Assembly: GCA_032160705.1 (NCBI GenBank)
Contig: JAVHVE010000052.1
Location: 1-64,000, forward strand
Source of the DNA: QHXM01 sp032160705
Lineage (GTDB): Bacteria > Acidobacteriota > Blastocatellia > Pyrinomonadales > Pyrinomonadaceae
DNA: 64,000 nucleotides
Direction of reading: 5' to 3'
The notes below the pieces were generated by a model that did not search any database, had not been told where the DNA came from, and was given only the letters and a program-made list of their open reading frames with translations. Numbering within the stretch: position 1 is the first letter of the stretch; the number at the start of each line of letters is the position of its first letter. The position numbers and the translations under genes were made by a program. Positions 27,088-35,667 of this stretch are shown here, piece by piece.

Positions 27088-27162
27088 GGATAGAACGAGC
27101 AGGATGAAACGGTTCGAGCCAGGGAATTATTCAACCGCTTTAACTATTTGAAGGAGGTTGTG

Positions 27163-27396
27163 ATGGCAAAGAGAGAACCGACCGAGTATCGAGCCAGGCT
27201 GGCAAATGATGCGGGCGTTATTCGCGGCAAAATTCCTTCCCCGCTGGTCAGAGAATTGGGTGGTCGTCCGGGCGATTATATGGTTTTTCGTTCGGATGGT
27301 TCGGGAAGAGTCACGGTCAGCGTTTCCCGCTCAAGAGGTGGAGCGAAAAAGTCCGGGAAAGGTGCTCCGCGCAAAGCGAAAAAATCCGGCAGGTAG
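27163..27396 (+). CDS. Small AbrB/MazE-like DNA-binding protein with lysine-rich tail
   Basis: The 77-residue protein begins at ATG 27163, 5 nt behind a strong AAGGAGG. The core AGVIRGKIPSPLVRELGGRPG followed by DYMVFRSDGSGRVTVSV has the look of the swapped-hairpin AbrB/SpoVT fold (xGRVtIPkxlrxxLgxxpGD). The C-terminal 20 residues are almost all Lys, Arg, Gly and Ala, as in DNA-binding tails. No toxin partner is adjacent, so a regulator is more likely than an antitoxin. Confidence 0.6.
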   Translation: MAKREPTEYRARLANDAGVIRGKIPSPLVRELGGRPGDYMVFRSDGSGRVTVSVSRSRGGAKKSGKGAPRKAKKSGR

Positions 27397-27442
27397 TTCA
27401 GACCTCAGATAGTTTTGCTGAACACTTTGACCGGAGGATTGC

Positions 27443-27485
27443 AAAAAAAAGCAACGCGCCGCGATCTTGCGAAACGGGCGCGCTG
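27443..27485 (-). terminator. Intrinsic terminator of the BON-domain gene
   Basis: On the minus strand, GCAGCGCGCC and GGCGCGTTGC arms (one G-U pair) are followed by a run of eight T. Confidence 0.8.
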
Positions 27486-27516
27486 CATGTTTCTGACTAA
27501 AAAGGTGCGAGTGGTT

Positions 27517-28131
27517 TCATCCACCAGAGACGATGATTTGATTATCAACCGTTCTCACGCCTTTGATTGTTTTGACCAACCTCTCAACCTGGTTCTTGAG
27601 AGCTTGCGTATCTACACTGCCGATCAAGGTAACTTTGCCGTCGAGCACAGTTGCTGTGACGCCAACCGTTGAGAGTGTGGCGTCTTCGGCCATCTTCTTA
27701 TCAATCGCAGATTGAATCGTCGAATCGTCATTGCCGCTCGGCCTCGTCGTCGCGGGCGGTGCGGCTGCCGGTGCGGGCTGCTCGATGATGACCGGAGGCT
27801 GTGTAGTTGTCGCCGGTTGCTGGATGATAATTGGTGTTTGTTGCTGGGGCGTGGGCTGCTGTTGAATAATCACGGGTTGCTGCTGAACGGGTCTCTCCGC
27901 AGTCTGCACATTGGCGCTGACTTCTGTGCCCGTGCTCTGCCTGTTCAAAAGAAATAGAAAGAGCAATGTGACCAGAGCTATCGAGCCAATAACCAGCGCG
28001 GCGACCACGCCGGTCGAAACGCCGCGTCGCTCAGGCGCGCGAGCCGTGACGGTTTGCACCACCTCGCGCCGCGCCGTCGGAGTCTCAATCACCACGCGGC
28101 TTTTTTTATGCTGTTCTTCATCGTAGGCCAT
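27517..28131 (-). CDS. BON-domain protein with a membrane anchor
   Basis: The 204-residue protein has a charged cytoplasmic N-terminus and one TM helix at about residues 42-62 (GVVAALVIGSIALVTLLFLFL). A long Gln/Pro-rich linker of about 70 residues (PVIIQQQP-type repeats) follows. The C-terminal BON domain covers residues 135-204 (IQSAIDKKMAEDATL...GKVTLIGSVDTQALKNQVE...GVRTVDNQIIV). BON domains bind membranes or cell-envelope components, so an envelope-stability role is likely. Confidence 0.85.
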   Translation of the reverse strand: MAYDEEQHKKSRVVIETPTARREVVQTVTARAPERRGVSTGVVAALVIGSIALVTLLFLFLLNRQSTGTEVSANVQTAERPVQQQPVIIQQQPTPQQQTPIIIQQPATTTQPPVIIEQPAPAAAPPATTRPSGNDDSTIQSAIDKKMAEDATLSTVGVTATVLDGKVTLIGSVDTQALKNQVERLVKTIKGVRTVDNQIIVSGG

Positions 28132-28334
28132 ATAGTTCGTCTCCTGCGTCTCGGAAATATTTGTAGCAATTCAGCGAGGTTTAATTTAGCGAAATTCTCC
28201 GCTCTTCTCGTTCAGCAAATAGTATTCCGCTGGCAGACCGTAAGCTGAAAGATGAAAAACCCACTGTTTTCGCCGGTTTCGTCGTTCTCTCACCACAGAC
28301 AAACGCATCGTCTTCACCTTCGAGCGTATGCAAT

Positions 28335-28445
28335 GAAAACAGAATACAGAATACAGAAGACAGGAGTCAGAAGTCAGAATAAAAACAAAAGCGGTTCTCC
28401 GCCTCTTCATTCTGGCTTCTGGCTTCTGACTCCTGAATTCTGCTT
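28335..28445. repeat. Palindromic heptamer repeat, CAGAAGA class, copy C
   Basis: The left arm is CAGAATA, CAGAATA, CAGAAGA, CAGGAGT, CAGAAGT, CAGAATA. The loop has AAGCGGTTCTCCGCC, and the right arm is complementary. It lies in the 360-bp divergent region between the BON gene and the HDAC-like gene; nothing else was recognised there. Confidence 0.9.
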
Positions 28446-28490
28446 TACCGTTGTTGACCTGCTCGCTTGTGGCTCGCATAATTGTAAAGC

Positions 28491-29432
28491 ATGACGACGG
28501 CAATTGTGCATCATCCGATTTATAAAGAGCATGAGACGGGCGAGGGGCATCCTGAAAGACCTGAGCGCTACACGGTCGTGATGGAGGCTTTGCGTGCGGA
28601 CGAAAAGCTGTGGCCTGAGCTTCTGGAATTGCAGGCCAGCGCTGCATCGCGCGGGCTGGTGCAGGCGTGCCACACGCCCCAGCACTATAAAACGATCGAG
28701 CGTGCGGTGAGCGAAGGCACAGGTTACCTGGATTCCGACACGGTTGTCTCGATGCGCTCGATGGACGCGGCGCTCAGCGCGGCTGGCGGCGTCTGCCGGG
28801 CGGTGGATGCGTTGATGCAGGGTGAAGCCGAGAACGCTTTTCTTCCGGTACGCCCGCCCGGACATCACGCGACGGCAGAGCATGCGATGGGCTTTTGTCT
28901 CTTTAACAACGTCGCCATCGGCGCGCGCTACGCGCAGAATCATCCTGAGATCGAGCGCATCGCCATTGTTGACTGGGACGTGCATCACGGCAACGGGACA
29001 CAGGGAATTTTTTACGACGATCCTTCGGTCTTTTTTTTCTCCATGCACCAGTATCCCTGGTATCCGGGCACGGGAGCGCGGGGTGAAACAGGCATCGGGC
29101 GCGGGCGTGGCTACACTCTGAACATTCCTGTGCGCGCCGCCACACGCGCACAGGAGCAACGCGGCATGTTAGACGCCGCGCTCGAAGAGATGGCGGAAAA
29201 GTTCAAACCCGACCTGATCTTCATCTCCGCAGGCTTCGACGCGCACGAGGCTGACCCGCTGGGACAATTATTATTAACCGATGAGGATTTCACGCTGATG
29301 ACACGCGCCGTCAAGCAGTGGGCTGCCAGCGCCTGCAAAGGGCGCATCATCTCATGCCTCGAAGGTGGATACAATCTCGACACGCTTGGCGGAACTGCCC
29401 GCGCGCACGTTCGCGAATTGATGGCAGATTAA
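28491..29432 (+). CDS. Histone-deacetylase-like amidohydrolase (AcuC/HDAC superfamily)
   Basis: Zinc-dependent deacetylase fold of 313 residues. Visible motifs are HPERPERY near the N-terminus, RPPGHHA with the catalytic His pair, DWDVHHGNGTQ with Asp/His metal ligands, ISAGFDAHEADPLG with the third metal Asp, and EGGYNL at the end. Bacterial members act on acetylated lysines, polyamines or small amides, and the substrate here is unknown. It is transcribed alone behind a palindrome. Confidence 0.92.
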   Translation: MTTAIVHHPIYKEHETGEGHPERPERYTVVMEALRADEKLWPELLELQASAASRGLVQACHTPQHYKTIERAVSEGTGYLDSDTVVSMRSMDAALSAAGGVCRAVDALMQGEAENAFLPVRPPGHHATAEHAMGFCLFNNVAIGARYAQNHPEIERIAIVDWDVHHGNGTQGIFYDDPSVFFFSMHQYPWYPGTGARGETGIGRGRGYTLNIPVRAATRAQEQRGMLDAALEEMAEKFKPDLIFISAGFDAHEADPLGQLLLTDEDFTLMTRAVKQWAASACKGRIISCLEGGYNLDTLGGTARAHVRELMAD

Positions 29433-29586
29433 AATCCTTAATATCTAAATTATTTAACTCTTAAAGAAATATGTAACCTCTGACCATCAATCAGCGTCTT
29501 GAATATTAGGTCGGGCTCTCCTGTTTGGCGTGGTGAATGCGCCGGGGATGTGCCCGATTTATTTTTTTTCAGGGGAAGGGGAAAAC

Positions 29587-29889
29587 ATGAAGAAATTACT
29601 GGCACTAGCATTGTCATTGGCTTCGCTTGGTTTCGTCGCTTCGTCCGCAGAGGCGAAGACGAGGAAAGCATCTGCCTCTCCGGCGGTCGCAATCGCAACG
29701 AATGTGGCGCAGGGACAGTGGCGAAATCGGGATCGGTGGGACAGGCGCAATAATCGCCGGGTCCGCGTCTCAACACAAACGCGCCTTGTGCGTTATGGCA
29801 GACGGGTTTTTCAAGAAACTTATCAGGTCATGTATCTGCCAAACGGCAGAACACAGACGAGACTGATAAGCCGCGTTAGAGTCCGCTAA
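29587..29889 (+). CDS. Small secreted basic protein, unknown
   Basis: ATG 29587 follows AAGGGG and opens a clean signal peptide (MKKLLALALSLASLGFVASSAEA). The mature part of about 75 residues is strongly basic (Arg-rich, WRNRDRWDRRNNRRVRVS) and beta-like at the C-terminus. The family is unknown. A perfect 16-bp terminator follows the stop codon, which supports a separate transcript. Confidence 0.7.
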   Translation: MKKLLALALSLASLGFVASSAEAKTRKASASPAVAIATNVAQGQWRNRDRWDRRNNRRVRVSTQTRLVRYGRRVFQETYQVMYLPNGRTQTRLISRVRVR

Positions 29890-29907
29890 GCATCAAGGGG
29901 AATGAAC

Positions 29908-29953
29908 AATAGGTGAGCCCGAATAAGTTGTTTCGGGCTCACCTATTTTGTTA
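29908..29953 (+). terminator. Strong intrinsic terminator
   Basis: The perfect 16-bp arms AATAGGTGAGCCCGAA and TTCGGGCTCACCTATT surround an 8-nt loop, followed by TTGTT. Confidence 0.9.
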
Positions 29954-30224
29954 TCTTCTCGCAAGGAATCCCCTTGAATTGCAAATTGTCCTGTAATTAT
30001 CCCTGTACACTACGCCAGCCGTGCGGTAAACTTCCGCTTGCTCAAAAAGTCTCGGGACGTAAAGTTTTGTGCCGGAGCATTTTGCGAGCGAACGCTGATT
30101 AATCGTCCGCGCTCGATGATGGTCAGAGTCAAAACGTATTCCCAAGGACGAGCGCCAGGCCCTTCGACAAAAAGGGAAAGCCTCAAAAACCTCGCACCAG
30201 GCTTTCCGTAGGGAGAAGCAGAAC

Positions 30225-30518
30225 ATGCCAGACGTAGAGATCACGTGTGCCGAGTGCGGCGCGCAGTTTCCATTCACCGAACGCGAACAAGAGTATTACA
30301 CGGAGAGAAACCTCAGCCAGCCGAAGCGTTGCAAGGCTTGCCGCGATAGCCGTCGCGCCAACTTTGGCGGAGGCGGAAGAGGTGCGGGGGGCGGCGAGCG
30401 CCAGCGTTTTGAAATAACCTGCGACCAGTGCGGCAAAACCGACAGCGTGCCCTTCAAGCCTTCGAGCGGAAGACCTGTGCTGTGCGGCGAATGCTTTGCC
30501 GCCAGCCGCGCGCAATAG
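30225..30518 (+). CDS. CxxC zinc-ribbon protein (paralogue of 17429-17806)
   Basis: The 97-residue protein has ITCAECGAQFPFT...LSQPKRCKACRDSRR, a glycine-rich linker (FGGGGRGAGGGE) and ITCDQCGKTDSVPFKP...RPVLCGECF. Domain order matches the protein at 17429-17806, but the linker is glycine-rich instead of alanine-rich. These are zinc-binding proteins of unknown role. A weak ribosome site (GGGAGAAG) precedes the ATG. The upstream 275 bp (29950-30224) hold nothing recognisable. Confidence 0.82.
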   Translation: MPDVEITCAECGAQFPFTEREQEYYTERNLSQPKRCKACRDSRRANFGGGGRGAGGGERQRFEITCDQCGKTDSVPFKPSSGRPVLCGECFAASRAQ

Positions 30519-30572
30519 CTGGGAAGAAAAGAGCGCGAACAAACCCGCCGCTCGTTCCGTATAGAAAAATTG

Positions 30573-30613
30573 TTCATATAGACATTGATTCATTGAACCA
30601 CTGTCTATATGAA
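30573..30613. promoter_or_regulatory. Perfect 12-bp dyad just upstream of the crotonase gene
   Basis: TTCATATAGACA and TGTCTATATGAA are exact complements separated by 17 nt. The right arm ends 11 bp before the ATG at 30625. The dyad overlaps where the ribosome site should be, so it may be an operator, a translation-blocking hairpin or the terminator of the upstream CxxC gene. Confidence 0.7.
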
Positions 30614-30624
30614 TCAGTAGTTTT

Positions 30625-31422
30625 ATGAGTTACGAAACCGTCCAACTTGAGATGCGTGACGCCGCGACAGCCGTCATCACGCTCAATCGTCCCGCCGCGC
30701 TCAATGCGCTGACGGTAATGATGGGGCATGAGTTTCGCAGCGCGATGAATGAAGCGCGCGAGGGCGGAGCGCGGGCGATTGTCCTGACGGGAGCAGGGCG
30801 CGCCTTCTGCGCAGGTGGCGATCTGCGCGAGATGAGAGAGATGGCTGTGAAAGATGGGCGACCGCAAGCCTTCTTCGACGAGCCGCTCAACCTGATACAC
30901 GGGTGCATCCGGCTCATCAGGGAAACGCCTCTGCCCGTCATCGCCGCCGTCAACGGGATGGCGACCGGCGGTGGTTGCAACTTTGCGCTGGCCTGCGACC
31001 TCGTCATTGCTGTCGAGAGCGCGCAGTTCAACCAGGCGTTCGTCAAAGTCGGCCTGACGCCTGATTGCGGCGGAACATTCATTCTGCCGCGCCTCGTCGG
31101 ATGGAAGCGCGCGACAGAGCTTTTGATGACGGGCGACATGATTGATGCCCGGCGGGCTGAAGCGTTGGGAATGATTAACCGAGTCGTGGCAGACGAAGAG
31201 TTGATGCCGGAGGCGCTCAAACTGGCGAGCCGTCTGGCCAGCGCCCCAACCGCCGCGTTAGCACGAATCAAGAGCTTATTGGAGAAGAGCGCCACAAACG
31301 ATTACAACGCCCAGCTTGATCTGGAACACAAGGCGCAGATTCAGTCAGGTCAGACGAAAGATTTCAGCGAAGGCGTCGCAGCCTTTATTGAGAAACGGCC
31401 ACCAAAGTTTACGGGTGGATGA
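30625..31422 (+). CDS. Crotonase-family protein, PaaG-like enoyl-CoA hydratase/isomerase
   Basis: The 265-residue protein has the acyl-CoA oxyanion motif FCAGGDLREM and GGGCNFALACDLVIA. The two glutamates of classical hydratases are replaced: Asn in GGGCNF and Phe in FNQAFVKVG. The Asp in LTPDCGGT is the catalytic acid position of PaaG-type isomerases. The best reading is therefore a 1,2-epoxyphenylacetyl-CoA isomerase-like or related double-bond isomerase. No other paa genes are adjacent, so the substrate is open. Confidence 0.85.
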   Translation: MSYETVQLEMRDAATAVITLNRPAALNALTVMMGHEFRSAMNEAREGGARAIVLTGAGRAFCAGGDLREMREMAVKDGRPQAFFDEPLNLIHGCIRLIRETPLPVIAAVNGMATGGGCNFALACDLVIAVESAQFNQAFVKVGLTPDCGGTFILPRLVGWKRATELLMTGDMIDARRAEALGMINRVVADEELMPEALKLASRLASAPTAALARIKSLLEKSATNDYNAQLDLEHKAQIQSGQTKDFSEGVAAFIEKRPPKFTGG

Positions 31423-31488
31423 GACGTTTCCTAAAAGTTTAAGAAGGCTGCGAGCCGCCTGGATGAAAATCCGGCGGCTCTTCGCTTT

Positions 31489-31590
31489 GAAAAACAGAAT
31501 ACAGAATACAGAAGTCAGGAGTCAGAAGATAAGGCGGAGAACCGCTCTTACTGATTTTCTTTTATTCTGTCTCCTGTGTTCTGACTCCTG
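31489..31590. repeat. Palindromic heptamer repeat, CAGAAGA class, copy D
   Basis: The left arm is ACAGAAT, ACAGAAT, ACAGAAG, TCAGGAG, TCAGAAG. The loop has AAGGCGGAGAACCGC...TTACTGATTTTC, and the right arm is complementary. The right arm ends CTCCTGGAG, so the repeat edge supplies the likely ribosome site (GGAG) of the MFS gene. Confidence 0.9.
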
Positions 31591-31599
31591 GAGTTGGTT

Positions 31600-32958
31600 A
31601 TGGCTACTTTAACGTACATGCAATTGCTGCGGGGCAACCGCGCTTTCAGGTGGTTGTGGTCGGGGCAGGTCGTTTCCGAACTCGGCAACTGGTTCAACTT
31701 CATTGCCGGGCTGGGATTGGTGCGAGCTGTTTCTGCGGCAGCGCCGGAAGCGACCGCCATCATGCTCGTGGCTCGATTAGCGCCGTTTGCGTTGTTCGCG
31801 CCACTCGCCGGAGCATTCGTTGATCGCTGGTCGCGGCGCACTGTGATGATCGTATCGGACTTGGTGCGAGCAATAGTTGCGCTCGGATTCCTGCTGGTCA
31901 GCGGGCCGGAGAATTTATGGATTGCCTACGCCTGTTCGGTAGCAGGATCGCTTCTGACAGCTTTCTTTGAGGCTGCCAGGAACGCTGTGATGCCGAACAT
32001 CACGGGTGCATCAGGGCTGCTGGCGGGAAATGCCTTGATGTTTTCCTCGCGCTTCCTGTTGATGTCGCTCGGCGCGGCGCTGGGCGGCTGGGCTTCCGCG
32101 CGTTTCGGCTACCAGGCGGCTTTCATCATCAATGCGGTTTCGTTTCTCGTCTCCGCTTACTCCATCTGGCTCATCCCTGAAAAGGAGATGACGGGAGAGA
32201 GCGGCGATGAAACTGAAAATCTTTTGGTGAAGGAAGATGAGGGGGCGAAAAAGCGTCCGCGCTTCTGGACGGATTTGCAGGAGGGATGGAAGTACATCGC
32301 ACGTCATCCGCTCGTCGCAGCCATCATTGGCGTTAATGTGCTGTGGGCGACGGGCGGCGGCGCGTGTAATTTGATCTACGACCGTCTGGGTGGCGTGGTC
32401 TTCGCCGGGCAAGGCGGACTCGAAGGTGATGCTGCCGTGGCCGCGCTCTATGCAACGGTCGCCGCTGGCGTGTCCGTCGGGATGCTGTGCGCCCGGCGCG
32501 TGGGCACGCACGTCGAGTTGCATGGAATGACGGCCAGGTTCATGGGCTGGACGTTAATAGCACATGGCCTTGTCTTCGCAGTCGCCGGACTGATGCCGTC
32601 ACTCTGGCTGGCAGGCCTGATGCTGTTCCTATCACGCTTCATCATCGGTATAGAGTTCGCCGTGCAGGAAACCCTGCTGATGCGGCTGGTTCCAGACAAA
32701 TTGCGCGGGCGTGTCATCACGACCGACCGCGCGTCGGAAATCCTCGTGATGAGCATTTCGACGGTCTTCGCTGCGTGGTCGCTGCACGCGATCAACGCGC
32801 GCACGCTGACGGTGATTTCAGGATTGCTGTCAGCGACGGCTGGCATCTTCTGGCTGGCATTGTTCGCCTTCGGTCGGTTGCGTCTACCTGCCGAGGCGGA
32901 AAAGGCGCAGGCTGAGCAGGACGAGGAAAAAGAAGTCCTGCTGGCGTCCGCCGGATGA
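31600..32958 (+). CDS. MFS exporter (EntS/MFS_3-like)
   Basis: Major-facilitator transporter of 452 residues with 12 hydrophobic segments. It has the N-terminal signature LLRGNRAFRWLWSGQVVSELG and the loop 2-3 motif AGAFVDRWSRRTVMIVSD. A long acidic cytoplasmic loop (GDETENLLVKEDEGAKKRPR) separates the halves. This layout is typical of the MFS_3 group, which includes the enterobactin exporter and drug efflux pumps. ATG 31600 has GGAG 6 nt upstream. The substrate is unknown. Confidence 0.85.
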   Translation: MATLTYMQLLRGNRAFRWLWSGQVVSELGNWFNFIAGLGLVRAVSAAAPEATAIMLVARLAPFALFAPLAGAFVDRWSRRTVMIVSDLVRAIVALGFLLVSGPENLWIAYACSVAGSLLTAFFEAARNAVMPNITGASGLLAGNALMFSSRFLLMSLGAALGGWASARFGYQAAFIINAVSFLVSAYSIWLIPEKEMTGESGDETENLLVKEDEGAKKRPRFWTDLQEGWKYIARHPLVAAIIGVNVLWATGGGACNLIYDRLGGVVFAGQGGLEGDAAVAALYATVAAGVSVGMLCARRVGTHVELHGMTARFMGWTLIAHGLVFAVAGLMPSLWLAGLMLFLSRFIIGIEFAVQETLLMRLVPDKLRGRVITTDRASEILVMSISTVFAAWSLHAINARTLTVISGLLSATAGIFWLALFAFGRLRLPAEAEKAQAEQDEEKEVLLASAG

Positions 32959-32998
32959 AACAGACTCGTTTCTGTCGTAATATGAAGCGAGACAAACG

Positions 32999-33088
32999 AA
33001 TTGCGGAATGCGGATTTCGGATTGCGGATTAAACAAACGATACAACCGCTTACAAACCCGCAAACCGAAATCCGCATCCCGCAATCCC
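32999..33088. repeat. Heptamer palindrome, TGCGGAT class
   Basis: The left arm is TTGCGGAA, TGCGGAT, TTCGGAT, TGCGGAT. The right arm is CGCAAACCGAAATCCGCATCCCGCAATCC. The open frame of the downstream phosphatase runs into this repeat on its 5' side, which is why a spurious N-terminal extension to 33008 exists. The single arm at 164-201 is related. Confidence 0.88.
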
Positions 33089-33091
33089 CAG

Positions 33092-35395
33092 ATGGTGGTT
33101 ATGCAAAAGCAGATCGAAGGGCAACGCAGTAGAACCAGGCAGGCTTTGACGCGTGCGTGGTTGTGGCTGGGGCGTGTGATGCCGCGTGTGGCGATTGCCT
33201 CAGGGATGCTCTTCGTCTTCTGGTTGCTCTTTGGTGAAACTCAGGTTTTCAGGCAGACTTTCATCGGCTCAGTCCTTGGCTTCATCACCTTCTGGGCAGT
33301 CTTTCTGACGTGCGCCTATTACGGCCTGAAGGCGCTGCGCTGGTTAAAAAGAAAGCTCCTCTGGCGCGTGCGTCGCCGGTTGGTCATCACCTATCTCTTC
33401 GTCGGGCTGACGCCAATCATCTTGCTGACACTGCTCGGCCTGCTCTCAGCTTTCGGCGGTTCGGGGCAGGGCATGGCGCGCATTATCACGGCGCAGGTCA
33501 ATACGACTGAGCGGCAAACTCAATCGAGCGCGCGCAATCTTGCGGACGCATTCACGCGCTTGCCTACTCTCACCGATGATCGCGGTATACAACTCTGGCT
33601 CGACGAGCGCACCGCTTTGCTGCGAGCGTCGCTGCCGGGAGCGCGTGCGGCGCTGTGGCGCGGCGCGACGGGCGAAGATGCCGCAACAGTCGGTCACAAG
33701 GGTTCGGCGCAGTTTACGAGTTTCCTTGACGAAGAGGGGACGCGAGGCGTCGGCGGCGATTCCATACCTATCTCTGAGCGTTTGCCGGACTGGTTGCGCG
33801 GGCGAGCTGACTGGGGCGGACTGGCTTTCACCCCGCCCGCAAATTCCGAGCAGTACTTCGGCGTTCCTTCAATGCGAGCTATCGCGCGCGGGATGGCGGG
33901 CAATCGCCCCTTCGTCTTGCTGCTGGTTGTGCCTGTGAGTCGCGCGCTCGTCGAGCAGTACCGTGAAACGACGGGCATCTACGTTCGTCCATTCTTCCTG
34001 TACAGGGCGATGGGTGCGGACAGCAGCCGCCTCAATATCAAGTTCGGCAATCAAAGCGGAATGAAGCTCGGCGAGAATAGCGAGCAGAATATGGACGACC
34101 CCGCGCGCGAGCGGGATGTCGAAAATATGTTTCGTCAGGATCAGTTTGAAGAGAAGGTGGGCGATTCGTTTTATGTGGTCGTGCTTCCGGCGAGTGAGTG
34201 GGCGAGCGGTGAACGGAGCGAGCACCTGAGCTTCCTGTTCGATTGGTCTTGGGGCTTAGCGAGCAGACAGTTCTGGGGACATGGCGAGCCGGGCGAGTTC
34301 TGGCGAAAGGCTTTGTTTTACCTCGCCATCGCGTTTCTCGTGCTGGAATTGCTGGCGCTCGTCGCCGCCGTCTGGATGACGCGCGCCGTCACCGGCACGG
34401 TGCATAAACTCTACCGCGCAGTCGAGTTCATCAAACGGGGCGACTTCTCTCACAGGGTGCGCGTTCGTTCGCACGATCAACTCGGCGAACTCGCCGCCGC
34501 TTTCAATGATATGTCGTCCAACATCGAAGTGCTGTTGGAGGAGCGCGTGGAGCGCGAGCGCCTGGAACGTGAAGTCGAAATCGCAGCCGAAGTGCAGGCG
34601 CAGCTTTTCCCGCGCCGCGTCCCTGATCTCCTGACGGTTAACATCTCTGCCGAATGCCGTGCGGCGCGCGGCGTCGCAGGCGATTACTACGACTACATCG
34701 AAGTCGCGCCCGGTCTGGTCGCGCTCGCTCTGGGCGATGTTTCCGGCAAAGGCGTCTCAGCGTCGCTCGTGATGTCGAACCTGCAAGCGTCTTTGCGCGC
34801 CCAGACCACAATCACCGCCGAACGGATGGACATAGCAGAACGCGCCGTTGCTGCATCTGTGAGCACTGGCGGTGACGGAAGCGGAGGCCATTTGCTCGCG
34901 CACGTCGTCGCGGCTGCCGAGGTTGACGGCGCAGTCGCGCGCCAGATGACGAACATCAACCGGCAAATCTGCCAGAGCACTGAAGCCAATCGCTTCGCCA
35001 CGCTTTTTCTGGCTCTCTATGAAGACCGCACGCGGCAGTTTCGCTACACCAATGCCGGGCACAACCCGCCGATTCTTATTCGCGCGAATGGAGCAACGGA
35101 GCGACTGACGACGGGCGGGATGATGGTCGGAGCATTTGAGTGGGCGGTGTATGAAGAAGCGGGCGCTGGACTCGCGCCGGGTGATGTCTTGCTCATTTTC
35201 TCAGACGGCATCAGCGAAGCCGAAAATGAAAGCGGAGAGGAATACGGCGAAGAGAAGCTCGCTCAATTCGCCGTCGAGCACCGAACATTGTCAGCCGACG
35301 AACTTCGCGATGCTATTTTCGCAGAGGTGGACACCTGGTCAGGCGCGCGAGAACGTGGCGACGATCAAACGCTGGTAATTGTGAAGGGAAGGTAA
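33092..35395 (+). CDS. Membrane-bound PP2C-type (SpoIIE/RsbU) phosphatase with HAMP domain
   Basis: The 767-residue receptor has two N-terminal TM helices, a soluble sensor region of about 260 residues, and a third TM segment (LFYLAIAFLVLELLALVAAVWM). A HAMP linker (VEFIKRGDFSHRVRVRSHDQ) and a short coiled coil follow. The SpoIIE/PP2C domain shows RAARGVAGDYYDY, LGDVSGKGVSASLVM, NAGHNPPIL and LLIFSDGISEAEN, the metal aspartates of active enzymes. These proteins dephosphorylate anti-sigma antagonists, but no partner is adjacent. ATG 33092 or 33101 is the likely start; upstream codons are repeat DNA. Confidence 0.9.
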   Translation: MVVMQKQIEGQRSRTRQALTRAWLWLGRVMPRVAIASGMLFVFWLLFGETQVFRQTFIGSVLGFITFWAVFLTCAYYGLKALRWLKRKLLWRVRRRLVITYLFVGLTPIILLTLLGLLSAFGGSGQGMARIITAQVNTTERQTQSSARNLADAFTRLPTLTDDRGIQLWLDERTALLRASLPGARAALWRGATGEDAATVGHKGSAQFTSFLDEEGTRGVGGDSIPISERLPDWLRGRADWGGLAFTPPANSEQYFGVPSMRAIARGMAGNRPFVLLLVVPVSRALVEQYRETTGIYVRPFFLYRAMGADSSRLNIKFGNQSGMKLGENSEQNMDDPARERDVENMFRQDQFEEKVGDSFYVVVLPASEWASGERSEHLSFLFDWSWGLASRQFWGHGEPGEFWRKALFYLAIAFLVLELLALVAAVWMTRAVTGTVHKLYRAVEFIKRGDFSHRVRVRSHDQLGELAAAFNDMSSNIEVLLEERVERERLEREVEIAAEVQAQLFPRRVPDLLTVNISAECRAARGVAGDYYDYIEVAPGLVALALGDVSGKGVSASLVMSNLQASLRAQTTITAERMDIAERAVAASVSTGGDGSGGHLLAHVVAAAEVDGAVARQMTNINRQICQSTEANRFATLFLALYEDRTRQFRYTNAGHNPPILIRANGATERLTTGGMMVGAFEWAVYEEAGAGLAPGDVLLIFSDGISEAENESGEEYGEEKLAQFAVEHRTLSADELRDAIFAEVDTWSGARERGDDQTLVIVKGR

Positions 35396-35667
35396 TCGGT
35401 TTTCAGTTTTCAGTTTCCAGTTTTGAGTTATTAGGTTTTAGCTCCGATAGGAGCGGATGAAAATAGCCCAGCACTTCAGTGCTGGGTAATAGAGTTAGAG
35501 AAACAGAGAGTCCCGTAGGGACGACTGAAGATAAAAGTTTCGCTTTCTTTCAGTCGTCCCTACGGGACTCAGTATTTCTATGCTCTATTACCCAGCCATA
35601 AATGGCTGGGCTATTATCAATCGCCCCTGACGGTGCTCAAGAACTGAAAACTGAAAACTAAAAACTG
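35396..35667. repeat. Nested palindromes: outer TTTTCAG heptamers, inner perfect hairpins
   Basis: The outer arms are TTTTCAG units (left, 35399-35430) and ACTGAAA units (right, 35641-35667). Inside lie CCCAGCACTTCAGTGCTGGG and a perfect 21-bp pair starting GAGTCCCGTAGGGACGACTG (35508-35528 with 35550-35570). CTATTACCCAGCC...GGCTGGGCTATT also occurs inside. It separates convergent genes and touches both stop codons. Confidence 0.88.

Noticed and set aside
33008..33091. N-terminal extension of the SpoIIE phosphatase
   Set aside because: These codons lie in the TGCGGAT palindrome, so the open frame there is fortuitous; the start is placed at 33092.
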